NCBI RefSeq assembly: GCF_000204055.1
Contig: NW_006768776.1
Location: 721,550-785,549 of the forward strand
Reading direction: 5' to 3'
DNA length: 64,000 nt
Source of the DNA: Melampsora larici-populina 98AG31
Lineage: Eukaryota; Basidiomycota; Pucciniomycetes; Pucciniales; Melampsoraceae
Numbering within the stretch: position 1 is the stretch's first letter; each line of letters opens with the position of its first letter. The notes beneath the pieces are model-generated. The model was not told where the DNA came from and did no database searches. It worked only from the letters and a program-made list of their open reading frames with translations. Shown in pieces: positions 1 to 11,109 of the stretch. The translations under genes were made by a program, and so were the position numbers.

Positions 1-38
1 CAAACCTTCCAAGAAGATGGGCAAAGCACTTCAAAAAG

Positions 39-745
39 ATGAATGATTACGTACCATTGTCGATTTTTCTAAGAGAAAGTGTTGACAACTTCGGAACGGC
101 GGTACCAGTAGCTCAAAGTCAAACGAGTGAACGAGCACTCCAGAATCAGGAGATCGAACGTGACCGCTTGATGGACTTTGGTGAATTCGTAGAGGCTTGT
201 AATCTAGAGAGTCGCTACGCAGCTGACCTCTATGGGCACAACGATTACGCCAAGTGGATTCTGAAACACGTGAAGATCGTCACAAAGCTGAGCGAACGTT
301 ACGGTTGCTGGATGGTGGCTTTGAGATACAACCTCTACATATACGTTCTTCGATCTTCAGGAAGCACGAGTCGGAGGACCCAGAGCCTGGTCATAAACGC
401 AAGAAGGGCAAGACGTACACCTACGTATGCTTGCCGGACGGTCTTCAGCCAGACATCCAATACATTGTGAAATGGCATAGCGACAGGGCAGGAGACACCA
501 TTTACACGGCAGGAAACCCTTACGCCTTTGGTGGTCCAAAGTTCGGATACAACTTTGGAACTGGGAAGCCTCGGCCAGCTCAAGCATCAGCCAATCAGAA
601 GGCTTCTGGTTCGTCTTCTAACCACAAGAGCGGGAACTCCAAACACTGGAAATCCAGGAGCAGGAATCGAGGGAGGGGCCAGAAGGTCAATTTCTCGACT
701 GAAGGGAACCAAATAGCTGGACCACAAAAGTTCTGTGAGTGCTAG
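39..745 (+). CDS. gag-like ORF of YR retrotransposon 1 (5' part outside window)
   Basis: Two overlapping frames (39-470 and 254-745) together look like a gag-type protein of a tyrosine-recombinase retrotransposon. The first part aligns in order with the gag ORF of the Ngaro-type element at 18.0-18.8 kb: a KKM..Y.PL..F block, then a block ending LSERYGCWMVALRYN against LSVRHGWVTAFRYD there. A likely intron begins just after GGATG (donor gtggct, about 315) and ends at the cttcag before 361. It would join the first frame to the basic second half, which is rich in G, S, K and R near its C-terminus (SRSRNRGRG) as expected for nucleic-acid binding. The terminal repeat and the N-terminus lie outside the window. 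The family assignment rests on the neighbouring RT and YR genes; the exact splice is inferred. Confidence 0.55.
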
Positions 746-1241
746 TACCTTCTATCTGTACATTAGAGGTGTAGGACAGGTGTCTAAAGCAGGAATATCC
801 TTCTTTTTCACTTACGCTACGGCAAATTCGGGCCAATAGATAACCCTCCAGCGGTACAGACAGCGGTGTCGCAAAGTGTAGCGGCAGTGCCGGATCCAAA
901 GAACACCTATGTTCTGAACAAGGGGTCGCAAATCCAACCCAAGTCAGTATCGTTCCGGTGATGGAGCGGTTTCTTTTCTTTCATCTTTGTAGAGCATAGA
1001 CAAGAGAAACATGACTGACGTGAGCGACCTACATCCTCTGATTGGGCCCTGACCATGTCCGTATTTGACATCTCGTTGACGCGGACTGGTACTTGACACG
1101 TTTTCGAACCTTGTTGTATAAATGACTGGTACTTGACACGTTTTCGAACCTTGTTGTATAAATGGTACGTGTTTAGGAAGTGAACTGAGTTTTTAGAAAA
1201 TGGGTGTCTGAAATAAATATAACATTGGTTGTTTTTGGTTT
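746..1241. other. spacer between gag and pol of YR element 1
   Basis: No convincing gene is seen. The stretch contains the 40-bp tandem repeat annotated separately and otherwise unremarkable sequence. Confidence 0.5.
1084..1163 (+). repeat. 40-bp tandem duplication upstream of pol
   Basis: Two identical 40-bp units (1084-1123 and 1124-1163), each starting GACTGGTACTTGACACG and ending TTGTTGTATAAAT. Each unit carries a TATAAA-like string, so the duplication may lie in a promoter or leader for the RT gene. That role is inference. Confidence 0.9.
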
Positions 1242-3175
1242 GTGTTGTTCCGCGCAGTCGTATTTAGTGAGCTACAGAGCGCACTAACCGTAAGGGCTGC
1301 GGCCGGAGAGCCGGGGCAAGACATTGAGTCCTCAGACTCAAGTGAACACTCCAATGTCAAGTCGGTCTCAGAAGTCCCCCGTAAGAAGATCTTACCTTTG
1401 AACCAAAGAAAGTTGTACACGGTGCCGGTGGCAAACAATTGGCCATCAAAGGTGAAGTGTGACATGGTAATCCCCCAATGGGCAATCCTGATGAGGAAAG
1501 TAGGCCTCAATGAGGACATTCCCTACATCGTAAATGGGTTTACGGAGGGCTTTTGCCTTGGCATCCCGCAACATGAACTAGATGACTTACCTTGGTTCAC
1601 CCCGCCCAATCACGAGTCGGCCATCGACGTTAGAAGAGAAATTGAGGCAACAATTTGGAAAGACGCGCAGGCCCAACGTCTGATAGGTCCGTTCTCTAGA
1701 GAACAAGTGAGGGAGAAATGGGGTTTCTTTAGAACAAATCCTATTGGGGGTGCAGTGAACGGCGACGGGTCAATTCAAATGATAAACAATCTTTCATTTC
1801 CTAAAGGAGATCCTCGAATACCGTCAGTGAACTCGTTTGTTGACAAACACAACTATGGAACGCAGTGGGACGAGTTCAATCAAGTGGCTTTATTCCTACA
1901 AGAAAACCCGGGCAGTTGGGAGCTGGCCATCTTCGACTGGGCAAAAGCTTACAGGCAACTCCCCATCCACCCATGTCAGCGTAGATTTCTGTGCATCCTG
2001 GACTTTTATAATAGAGTGTGGATCGATTTGGCAGTAGGGTTCGGGGGAGTTGCGAGCTGTGGAGTCTTCGGTGCTCCTGCAGATGTATGGAAGATAGTAA
2101 TTCAGACTCTCTTGAAGCTGGCGGTCATTTTCCGATGGGTAGATGATAATCTTATCTTTTGGAGACCAGGTGACACGGTGACGCTAGACAACATTTCAAA
2201 CTTGAGTGCTTTGATGGGCGTGAAATCAAACCGCGAGAAGAACCACGACTTTGCAGATGAACAGCGCTACCTGGGTTTCATCTGGAACGGGAAGGATCAT
2301 ACTGTTAGGTTACCGGAGGAACAGCTAAAGGAAAGGTTCCAACTGATCTTGGACTTACTAAGACCGGATTCCACATGGAAATTTTCTCGCATTGAGAGTA
2401 TCTTGGGGAAATTAAGCCACACGGTTAATATTGTGCCACATATGGTGGCATACTTACAATCTTTTTACCGTTGGTTGAAGAGCTGGGTAAATAAAAATGC
2501 CGAGCGAGGAGTTCCTTTGGACGTCACAGAAGACTTAATCAAATGGAGATTGTGCTTGTCAAACTTCAACGCAAGACCTTTGGTGACATGCGCGAAACTT
2601 GTGGAGATCGGCTGGGTAAACGATGCCTCATCTTCTTTTGGGTGAGTCAGGAGAGGTGTGCTTCGTGCTCGTGGAGCAGTGAGACAATCCAGTTGACTAA
2701 CACCGATCCACTTTCCAGAATAGGAGTACTGGTGGGCACTAGTTGGGCGAGCTTCAAATTCGTGAAGGGGTGGCAGTCTTTAGAGCTGACAAGCGGTAAG
2801 AGGACCATCGCTTGGGCGGAGACCGTAGCGGTGAGACTAGGCCTCCTAGTCCTGCAGAAGTTGATGTTGATAAAAGGGAAGACCTTTTGGGTCGACACCG
2901 ACAACACTACGACGCAGGCAGGCTTAAGGAAAAGGAAGTCAAAAGACGACTTAGTGAATGGCAAACTGAAACGCATACAACATTTGCTTACCTTTTTGGG
3001 CTGTAACATCAAACAGCGTCGGGTAAAGTCGGGAGAAAATAAGGCCGACGGGTTATCAAGGGGAATTCTCGGAAAGTTACATTGGAGTAATGAGGTGTTG
3101 ATAACCGTTCCAACTGATTTACGCTTTATCTTATCACAAGTCACTCTGGTCAGCGATGAAGAACCTACATTCTAA
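1242..3175 (+). CDS. reverse transcriptase-RNase H polyprotein of YR retrotransposon 1
   Basis: This codes for the polymerase of a DIRS/Ngaro-superfamily retrotransposon. RT motifs are visible in order: FDWAKAYRQLPIHP (catalytic Asp, motif A), GFGGVASCGVFGAP (motif B region) and FRWVDDNLIF (the usual YxDD is WVDD). An RNase H domain follows, with Asp in GWVNDASSSFG, Glu in IAWAETVAVRLG, Asp in FWVDTDNTT and the late GENKADGLSRG box. The frame appears to stop at 2645, but a canonical 77-nt intron (2642-2718, gtgagt...ttccag) joins 1242-2641 to 2719-3175. The result is one 618-codon frame that aligns through the junction with the intronless Ngaro copy at 19.3-21.0 kb. The end overlaps the YR ORF start by 20 bp. 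The start codon is the first in frame and uncertain. Confidence 0.85.
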
Positions 3176-4280
3176 GTGTGTTCCGACATCAAGTAGTTCC
3201 GACAAAGACATGAACCGGCTTACGAAAGCTTATGGGACTTTCAAGCGAAACGCTCTGGTGATTGATGGATCAAAGGAAAGCGAAGTACAGACGCATTACT
3301 TGCGCAACACCTGGGCAGACGGAACATTAAAGCACTACAACTCAGCTATTGTCAAACTTCATAGATTTGTGGTGGTGAACAAGTTGAATCCAAAGCTCCT
3401 CTTACCGATTAGCCCAAGCTTCATGATGCGATTCGTGGTTTGGGCGTCCAGGAAAGTAGAAACAAGAGCCCAGGACGACAAATCCGTGAGCTCAAAGACC
3501 CTTAAAGCCTACATCGCCGGGATCAAGGCGTGGCATCTATTCCACAACGAAGAATACCCAGCAAAACTAGACACTGCCATAGCGGGCCTTCTGAAAGCGT
3601 CGAGGGTCATCGAATCTGGATTTGCCTACCAAGAAAAGAAACGCCCTCCAGTAATGATATCGGATTTAGTAGTCCTGCATGAAACCCTCCGGAACGACGG
3701 AGAAAAGGGTCTAGCCATGTTGGCATTGGCTCTACTTGCCTTCTGGCGGACGGCCAGGTTGGGTGAATTGATTTCAAACGAAGACTCCGACTCAAACCCG
3801 AGGTGGGGAGACGTAGCTTGGGGAAAGAACGGGTTAAACGTTAGAATAACCATATGCAACGCCAAAACGGCAAAGCCTGGAGAGCTTCAATACATACACG
3901 CCCAAGAGCAGAAGTCTTGCTTGAATCCAGTGAAAGCGCTGCGCTCGTTATTCGATTTTCGCCCGAGAAGTCCTACAGATAAGATCTTCTCTTTCGGTTC
4001 AGGGGATCGGCAGTCAACGCTGAAGAAAAATGAAACGGTCATTTACTTGAGGGAGATATGGAACTCACATCGCCCGGAGAAGAAACGACTACTTTTTGGC
4101 CGTTCATTCAGAATAGGCGGGGCATCCTTGCGCTGGAACCTTGGGGCATCAAGGGAAGAGTTGAAGAAACATGGTCAGGGGACCTCGGATGCTTATAAGA
4201 TTTACTTGCGGAAATACTCAGCAAAGGAATTAGAGGAAACGAAAGAGTTGCTAAGAAGGTTGCGCGAAGAGAGTTTGTAG
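3156..4280 (+). CDS. tyrosine recombinase of YR retrotransposon 1, catalytic residues altered
   Basis: A 374-aa tyrosine recombinase/integrase (phage-integrase fold), the enzyme that inserts circular cDNA of YR retroelements. The first catalytic Arg box is present (FWRTARLGEL), as is the tyrosine region (YKIYLRKYS). The second box reads GRSFRIGGASL, where the related copy at 21.9 kb has GHSLRIGGASL, so the His of HxxR is Arg here. The next box, GRWKSSCYLLY in the sister, reads GQGTSDAYKIY here, so the H/W position is also lost. The ORF is long and open, so decay is recent or the protein is expressed but impaired. It overlaps the RT ORF end by 20 bp, consistent with one polycistronic element. 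Confidence 0.85.
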   Translation: MKNLHSKCVPTSSSSDKDMNRLTKAYGTFKRNALVIDGSKESEVQTHYLRNTWADGTLKHYNSAIVKLHRFVVVNKLNPKLLLPISPSFMMRFVVWASRKVETRAQDDKSVSSKTLKAYIAGIKAWHLFHNEEYPAKLDTAIAGLLKASRVIESGFAYQEKKRPPVMISDLVVLHETLRNDGEKGLAMLALALLAFWRTARLGELISNEDSDSNPRWGDVAWGKNGLNVRITICNAKTAKPGELQYIHAQEQKSCLNPVKALRSLFDFRPRSPTDKIFSFGSGDRQSTLKKNETVIYLREIWNSHRPEKKRLLFGRSFRIGGASLRWNLGASREELKKHGQGTSDAYKIYLRKYSAKELEETKELLRRLREESL

Positions 4281-4660
4281 AGCAGAGAGCCATTGAGGAA
4301 GAAAATCCTATGTTTTGCTGTCGGCTTGGGTGAATTGACACAGATTGTTTTGTTTGTGGAATACAGCCAATTACAGTTCTTCTAGGCTAAACTTAAAGTT
4401 TGCAGACAGAGAGTTCATACAGGGGGTGGAATGTTCCAGGAAAAACTGGGATAGTGGTTTAGGAGGACAGAACTCACGTACACTGGAGTTACGGGGCTTC
4501 TCATGGCTCACGGCTCAAAGCGTACGTGAGTTAGGGGCTGAGAAGCCCGCGTTCTCTGAGAGCCCCGTTCTTGCCTCAGCGGGGTTAGAGGTAGGATCTG
4601 AGGATCTTTCAATACCTCTACACCTGTCTGGGGCCCACCCCACACCACACTAAACACAAA
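4281..4660. repeat. GC-rich 3' non-coding end of YR element 1, hairpin-rich
   Basis: Downstream of the recombinase the sequence becomes GC-richer and forms nested imperfect hairpins. ACTCACGTAC near 4471 pairs with GTACGTGAGT near 4523, and GGGGCTTCTCA pairs with TGAGAAGCCC. This position corresponds to the terminal-repeat zone (B1) of Ngaro-type elements, but no second copy is present in the window, so the boundary cannot be fixed. Confidence 0.45.
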
Positions 4661-4808
4661 CAGTTATCACAATTGTATGTGCCTACTGTGGTAGAACAGA
4701 TCTTACGAGCCGCAGACTTTTTAGTTGTCCGGTGGTATCTAAGTACCAAGTGAGAGCATATGCACTACTATCAATTAGTGATAGCAAGGAAACACACACC
4801 CGTAGAAA

Positions 4809-5522
4809 TAGAATGATATAAGCAAGAATTTCACTTATGATCCTGTGTTCAGTTGGATCAGCATCTGATACGGAGCGGGATCGGCCTCAATTGGCACTTG
4901 TCGCCTAAGATGCAGATAAAAGAAGAGACAATCACAAAATTGAAGAGAGACCAAACAAAAGATCAAATGAAAGAAAGATAATAAACTTACTCTAGATGAA
5001 CGGTGTGAAACCGCAGTTGGTCGGACACGGCCTGGTTTGAGAGGTGGTTGATTGCCAGGTAGAGAGGCTGATTGTTCACGTCGGCGGTGAACATGGGCAT
5101 CCCTCGAATTGCGGACCCCATCAAAAATACCACGGGCCTGAAAGAAAAATAAAGGGTGGATGAAAGAATCAGTGCATTAGTACATGACTCATTACACAAA
5201 GAGAGGTAAGGTAGTAGGATTGAGTTAACGTAGATGAAGGGCACAAAACCGTAGTTGATTGGACACGGCCTGGTTTGAGAGGTGGTTGATCTCCAGGTAG
5301 CAAGGCTGGTTGTTCACGTCGGCGGTGAACATGGGTGTCCCTCACATCGTGGACCCCATTGAACACACCACGGCGAGAGTCAGATGATGGGGTGATCATC
5401 CCAGGTACTCGTCTAGCTGGTGTAATGATGCGAGAAGAGCACCTAGGTGCCGGAAAACCATTGTCAGTCTCATATCCAGAAGCCAAAAAGGAATCTATGG
5501 TTGGTTGGTTGTTGATTGACAT
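4809..5522 (-). CDS. unrecognised small multi-exon gene or relic with tandem exon duplication
   Basis: I do not recognise the product. On the minus strand an N-terminal ORF starts at 5522 (MSINNQPTIDSFLASGYE...). Two roughly 147-bp homologous segments follow, about 240 bp apart (near 5222-5370 and 4990-5140). The second is preceded by a good acceptor (ttttctttcag) and followed by a good donor (gtaagt, after 4994). Joined to a last exon near 4840-4905 it closes either as ...AVSHRSSR plus a short tail or, in another frame, as ...FHTVHLERQVPIEADPA...NTGS. Both frames are open in the second copy; in the first copy the latter frame has a stop. So the copies are paralogous exons, one possibly a pseudo-exon. 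It could be part of an unidentified transposon. The gene model is tentative. Confidence 0.35.
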
Positions 5523-7074
5523 GATTTTATGTTTTCAAAAGAAATCGAGTAAAGATTTGAAGGAACTATTGAGATTGTTCTAAGTAAGGGATTTGATGGA
5601 AAGTTTGATGGAAATGGAATCAGGCTCAGTCTACTACTCTAATGATGATACATGATACAAGGAGGAAAGAAAGGAGGGATACAAGCCTTTCTAATAGGTT
5701 GACAATACCACGTCTCCAAGTGAAAGTCAATATCGAGTGTCCACACTTGATAAATCAAAGCCATGATCAAGAGGCTTTGAGAGCTGGCAGCAGACCCGTT
5801 TGCACCCGTTCACCAGAATCAAAAAGGGTGAGTGAATGGGGTTGTGGGTTGAGAGAAACTGTGGAAGGCTGGATATTGTGTGGGCTGACCCATATCCAAG
5901 GTAATGGACATGATCTGGTGGTGGCGTCTATAGTAGGGCTGTACAGTAGGGGAAAGTGTACCGGTAAAAATCCCGGCCCCGAAAAGCTAGCGAAAAGTGT
6001 AAGGGCCGGGATTTTTGAGTCCCGGGTGGTGCAGTGGCCACGCCCAGCGCTACGCCCCGCCGCGCTCCCCGCTACTTTCTGCGCAGCGAGCCAGGCTTGA
6101 AGATAGGTATGATCCTGGATAGGGTACGCATATAGTCAATGGTGACAGATGATCATCTGACTGCTACACAATTCCTGTCTGATTGAAGGTGTTGCTGTCA
6201 ATTCAATGACATGATAAACAATTTCTTGCTCTTTGCTTGACTCTGAATTGAGCCTCAACTTGATTGAATTGTAAAGTCTACACCATCATTCAGGAAGTGT
6301 AAGGATGGGAATGCCTGCCTATGGTCTAGTTACCATGGTATATCAACATTTGGGAACAGACCCAGAAGTGACAGGTGGAAGAACAAGTGAGATGGAGTTG
6401 TAAAACTGGATTGGTCAATCTACTGGAATGATGTCAAGGGAGATCTTATAATTTGCTCTCTGTTGAGAAGTTCTCCTTTTAAAATTGGTATTGTCTTAAG
6501 ACAATTCCATCATTTTAGTACTGCAAAAAACTGTAAGAGTCTGATACCTCTATGGATCACCTCAAAAGAAATAATGTTGAGATTCTATCATGAGAGAAAA
6601 TGAACTACATGAACTACTTTTAGTCTTGAGCTTTGGTTTCTAAAACTATGTTCACCAGCATTCATAGGGTTCACACATCCTTGACTCTCTCAATCCACAC
6701 CGCTGTTACATGGTGTTTGATGAAGTGGGAAATAGAAGTGCATGATTTGAGGATGGAGACCATTGAAAAATTCCACATGAGTCTGATTTTTTATGCATAG
6801 GAACTTTTCAGAATGTGATAGACCTTACTGAGAAGTTAAAAAGAAGGGGCAGGAAGATTCTGGGGGATCAATTTTCATTTTCAGCCGTACTACTGAACAA
6901 GCTCCATGTGGATCTACCAGTATATGCAGCCCATGCATATCCCCCACTTGACCTGAATTGGAGGTCAAAGTGATATTGGACAGACATTGTATTGATATGA
7001 AATTGAGATTGAATTGAGATTGAATTGAGGTGAATGGAACTCACTGGCCTGCCAGTGAGTAGTAGAATTTCACT
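5523..7074. other. no recognisable gene
   Basis: Short ORFs only, with no recognisable protein. The GC hairpin at 5966-6016 is listed separately. The last few hundred bases may be worn 5' sequence of the recombinase pseudogene that follows. Confidence 0.5.
5966..6016. repeat. perfect 14-bp inverted repeat (GC hairpin)
   Basis: AAAAATCCCGGCCC (5966-5979) and its exact reverse complement GGGCCGGGATTTTT (6003-6016) flank a 23-nt loop containing GAAAAG twice. It sits in a GC-rich patch (to about 6100) in AT-rich surroundings. This may be the end of a small transposable element; no target duplication was identified. Confidence 0.7.
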
Positions 7075-7720
7075 GTGACTCCAAAGGCACTTCTATCTCT
7101 TGTTTCCAACATCGCCAAATTCAAAGTTGACTCAAAAGGCCTAACAGCCTTAGTCCTCGTATCCTACTGGGTATTAGGTAGACTGTTCAAGCTGGTCTAC
7201 AAATTGTTAGATTACAACAGACACGATCACAGAGCTATACTCCGGTCAGACGTATGCTTTTACACCAAGGCCAACAATAAATTTGCTGAGATCAATTTAC
7301 AGAAATCAAAAACAGCCTTACCAGGAGAGACACAGGTGGTAGTGATGTGTGCTACAGGTGGAGTACTTTGCCCATTAGAGGCCTTGAGAAGACTAATCAC
7401 CTGCCTGGAGAGAGTCAAGGACCCTAGATTATTCATGACGTGGGGAGAGAGAGGGACGACCGCAATAACGAGGCAACTCATGACAAAAGTAATGGAGAGA
7501 TCTTTGGGGGAAGACTTCTAATTTATCCGGACACTCATTCCGGATTGGTGGTGCAACGCTCCTCACTAAGGCAGGAGTCAGCCTCAACGCTATAAAAGAC
7601 CTTGGACGTTGGAAGTCCGCTTGCCACACGCTGTACCAGTGTGAATGGAGTGAACAGGAATGGATGACTGTGAAACACATTTTGCAGATTACTAAAGACA
7701 TAATCCCTATCTATGATTAA
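7075..7720 (+). pseudogene. tyrosine recombinase fragment, frameshifted
   Basis: The frame 7075-7521 and the shifted frame from 7523 to the TAA at 7718-7720 together form the C-terminal half of a YR recombinase. The second frame shows GHSFRIGGATLL (HxxR box), LGRWKSACHTLY (W and candidate Tyr) and a terminal tail. The first Arg box is degraded (VLGRLFKLV where relatives have LARLGEL). A +1 shift near 7521 separates the two parts. It is close to the Ngaro-type recombinases at 3.2 and 21.1 kb, but no RT remains beside it. An old retroelement remnant. Confidence 0.75.
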
Positions 7721-10700
7721 AGCTCCATTCACCTGGGGTACTGTCCACACCACCCAATGCACCATATCCCTCCTTTTTTATTTGTATTCACCCCCCTATT
7801 TCTCTTTCATTTGAGCTGTAAATTATTGCCACAACCTCTTTATTATTACATATGTTTCCTGTGATGTGATCCTCTTCAATGATTAACACTCTTCTTAAAA
7901 AGAACCAACACAATGTGCAAGCAACAGGGCAGGGGAAAGCCTACTTTTGGCTCAGGCCTGTCACCCAAGAATGGGGAAAGATAGACTCCCCCTCTTCCCC
8001 TTGAAGTGATAATTCAGCTAGAAGCAATCTCCCTTTAGTAGACAGTTCAACAACGAACTCTCCTCGAGGTGAAAGGTACATTCAGTAGAGAGTTCAAAAC
8101 TTCTCTCCAAGAAGAACTCTCCACAACAAATTTACCTACATGTAGCTAGACTTTTCCAGGTTTCAGGGAAGTAGTAGCCCTCCCTGAAACCTACTGCCAA
8201 CATCTATTCCTCCCCTCACTTAGTATAAAAAAACTAAGCAAGGGAAGGAAAGGCCTATTGAGAAAATATAAGAGTTACAATTAGGAATGAATCATCTAGT
8301 TACACCATAGAGATCTAAAATAGATGGAGTATGACCTAATATGAAGCATTGATGATCAATTGGTACCGTTTCAGCCTTGCAACAAATGCCTTCCACCATA
8401 AATATCTTGCTGTTCAGCTTGGTGTTGCTCTATATTAGAGGTTATATGCAGGAGTTGATTGGCAAGAAGCATCAATCAGTTTCATGCGTAAAGACTTTTG
8501 GTTTCTGGGCAATGAAACCACATCAAAGCAATTGCCTCAGGCTTTGAAGTGTTCTGATGCTTTGACTTACAACTGGATAGTTCCACGTGTCCAACTGATT
8601 GATTTTTTTTGTGAAAAACTTGCTTGCTTGCTGCCTGATAATTCTAGAGGGGGTGATGAGAGACGCAGTTTACTTTGAGTCGCGAGTCCGGAAAGGACTA
8701 GTGTTGGAGAAGGTTGGTCCAGATGCTGGTCCTGGCTCAGAACAGGAGTGTTGAGGCTTGATGTGTATGCTGTCTGTTCTGATGAGACAGACAAAGACTT
8801 TTAGTTCAAGTGTAGATAAGAGTGGCCGGGTGAAAAGACTCAACCTTTTGATCAGGTTGGGGTCATCAGGGCCAACGGACTATGTAGCTCAAATGTGTAC
8901 CTGTAGTACTAATGTGTTTACCCATAATAAGTTCTCTCTACAATAGGAAAAGAAGGATGTATGTACTATTCTATACTAAGTAATTTTACAGGTGAGCATA
9001 GAAAAGTATTTTATATGAGTATAGAAAACACTTTTCTATGTGCAAAGTATTTTTCTATACCCCTAGGAAAAGATGACTTTGGTGTAGTGTTTGTATTGAA
9101 AAGACTATGAATGAGATGATTTAGAGTCTGTACAGACACGAGATTGAATTTAGGCGGTAGCTGGGCTCATAACCTTTTGAGTTCTGGAGCAGCACGAGAT
9201 GAGACAGAGGAAAGGCATGAGTATGATTTCATATGAGAACCAAGAGAAAATCACAAAGAGAGAAAAAGACAGAAAAGCCTACCTGGAGCATCACAAGATG
9301 AGACAGAGGAGAGGTGAAGAAAGAGCACCTCTCCTTCCGCTGCTCCAGTAGGATTATATAGTGAAACTGAAATTGGAACTTTCACACAACTGACATGTTT
9401 TAAAGCACAGCAAATGACAAATGAGTAAGTCTTGCAGGACTGAAATGGACAGATTGGATATAATCATATTTGATATGTCACACAGGACAATGACACACAC
9501 GAGTTAGTCACACAGGACAATGACACACACGAGTTAGTCACACAGGACAATGACACGCACAAGTTAGTCACACAGGACTGGATGACCGTAGAACTATCCC
9601 AACACTGCCTGGCTGTGGTGTGACAGACAACATGCTGGCCAAAGGCTTGGCAGCTGGCAGGGTTCCTGATGCAAAAGTACATATTCGAATTGAAGTAATC
9701 CACAATCAAAGATATCTGATTGTGAAGAAAAACAATCCTTGATTGTAAGAAGTAAACCTTGATGAGAAGAGAACCCATGAAAAAGATGTGCAAAGAACTC
9801 AAGACAAAGAAGAATCAGAATTTGGACAAGCAGGGATTCAACAAGTAGAGTGTCAAGATGGGTCAGGGCTATATGGGTGGGATCCATGAGATTTAGTAGA
9901 GGGCACACAAGCCTGAGAATTAGGATCTGGGAATGAGGCCGTTGATTGAGACTTTTGTGATGTTGTGTGTTTTCAGTGCATATGCAAAACAAATGAAAAA
10001 ATGGAAGTATGAAAGGAATAAATATAAGGGAGCTTGAGGTATCAAAAACAGAAAAGATAAACAAGAGTAATATGACAAAGAGAAGTATCAAATGAATCAA
10101 AGGAATAGGAAGTATTGAAGGAATATGAGGAAGTGGAGGTATCAAATAGATAACATCCAAGACATGATAGAAGGAATGAGTGGGAAGAAAGGGATGGGAG
10201 GATGTATTTACCAATCCCTTGCTAGTTGGTACCTGTCACAGAGCCAACTGGGAAATCTTGATTAGGATTTGAAGAGTCAGAAAAGGCAGAACAAAGAAAT
10301 GGTCAAAAAAAGTGCTGAATTAGGAATGTGGGAATGATAGAAAAGAAATAAAATTCCTACAGGTTTACCACACTACAGTGCAGTCAGACCATATCCTGTT
10401 GGACCGCAGCCTGCATGTTCTAGACCATACCACACCACATCAACAGCCGTAGTTATCTGTGGTCCGGTTTGTGTGTTGCCAGGTGATATGTGCCTTGATC
10501 AACAAACTCTAGAGTAGAGTGTTGTTAGCTTGGGCATGGAACTAGACTGTAGTTTCTACTCTTCATCCTGCGGGAAGACTTCTTATCTTGCATCAATTCA
10601 AGGTCACCTAACCAAAGTCAGTGCTAATTTGATCACACTACTTCATTTCCAACCTTGTTTAGAACTTTAAACAAGTTTTCTAGGCACATAATCAACATAG

Positions 10701-11109
10701 TTCATTATCCAAACCTTTTTCTATAGTGAGTTACTAGTCTAAAAGACATCAGGAGCTCACAGGCAAGAAATGGGCCTGATTGTTTTGTCATATTCACTTG
10801 ATCTGTTGGTTAATGCATTCAACCCCACTCACTACTTCAGACTACTATCTAGGGGTAGGATCAGTATGAATTCCGCCCAATGAGCTGATTCAAATGCTTG
10901 TGAGGTCTCACAAACTCAAGGGTCAATAGAGGGGCCCTAGATGAAAGTTACAATGGCCAAAAAGGTCCATTTAGTTAAACTAACAAATAAATTATGAACA
11001 TGCATCTTATGAAAGTCTCAAGCCGGTTTAGCATACGAGAAAAGCCTAAACTCAGAACGCATAAGAGATGAAGTGAATAAGTGTACAAATTAAACTGTGA
11101 TTATAATTG
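7721..11109. other. long gene-poor stretch
   Basis: No supported gene. The long minus frame at 9594-10214 is low-complexity (Ile/Leu/Pro/His-rich) and is not taken as a gene. The 30-bp tandem repeat at 9477 is listed separately. Around 8990-9070 repeated TATAGAAAA/TTTTCTATA strings form weak palindromes. Confidence 0.5.
9477..9578. repeat. 30-bp tandem minisatellite, 3.4 copies
   Basis: The unit is GTCACACAGGACAATGACAC followed by ACACGAGTTA. Copies lie at 9477-9506, 9507-9536 and 9537-9566 (two substitutions in the third), with a 12-bp partial fourth copy. Confidence 0.9.

Noticed and set aside
5642..6100. 152-aa plus-strand ORF
   Set aside because: Its second half is only the translated GC hairpin patch, with no recognisable motif or splice context.
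9477..9578. Possible CRISPR-like array
   Set aside because: Units are contiguous tandem repeats without unique spacers in a eukaryotic genome. A minisatellite.
9594..10214. 206-aa minus-strand ORF
   Set aside because: Low-complexity Ile/Leu/Pro/His composition, no domain, no splice or promoter context, and it overlaps the minisatellite flank. Treated as chance.
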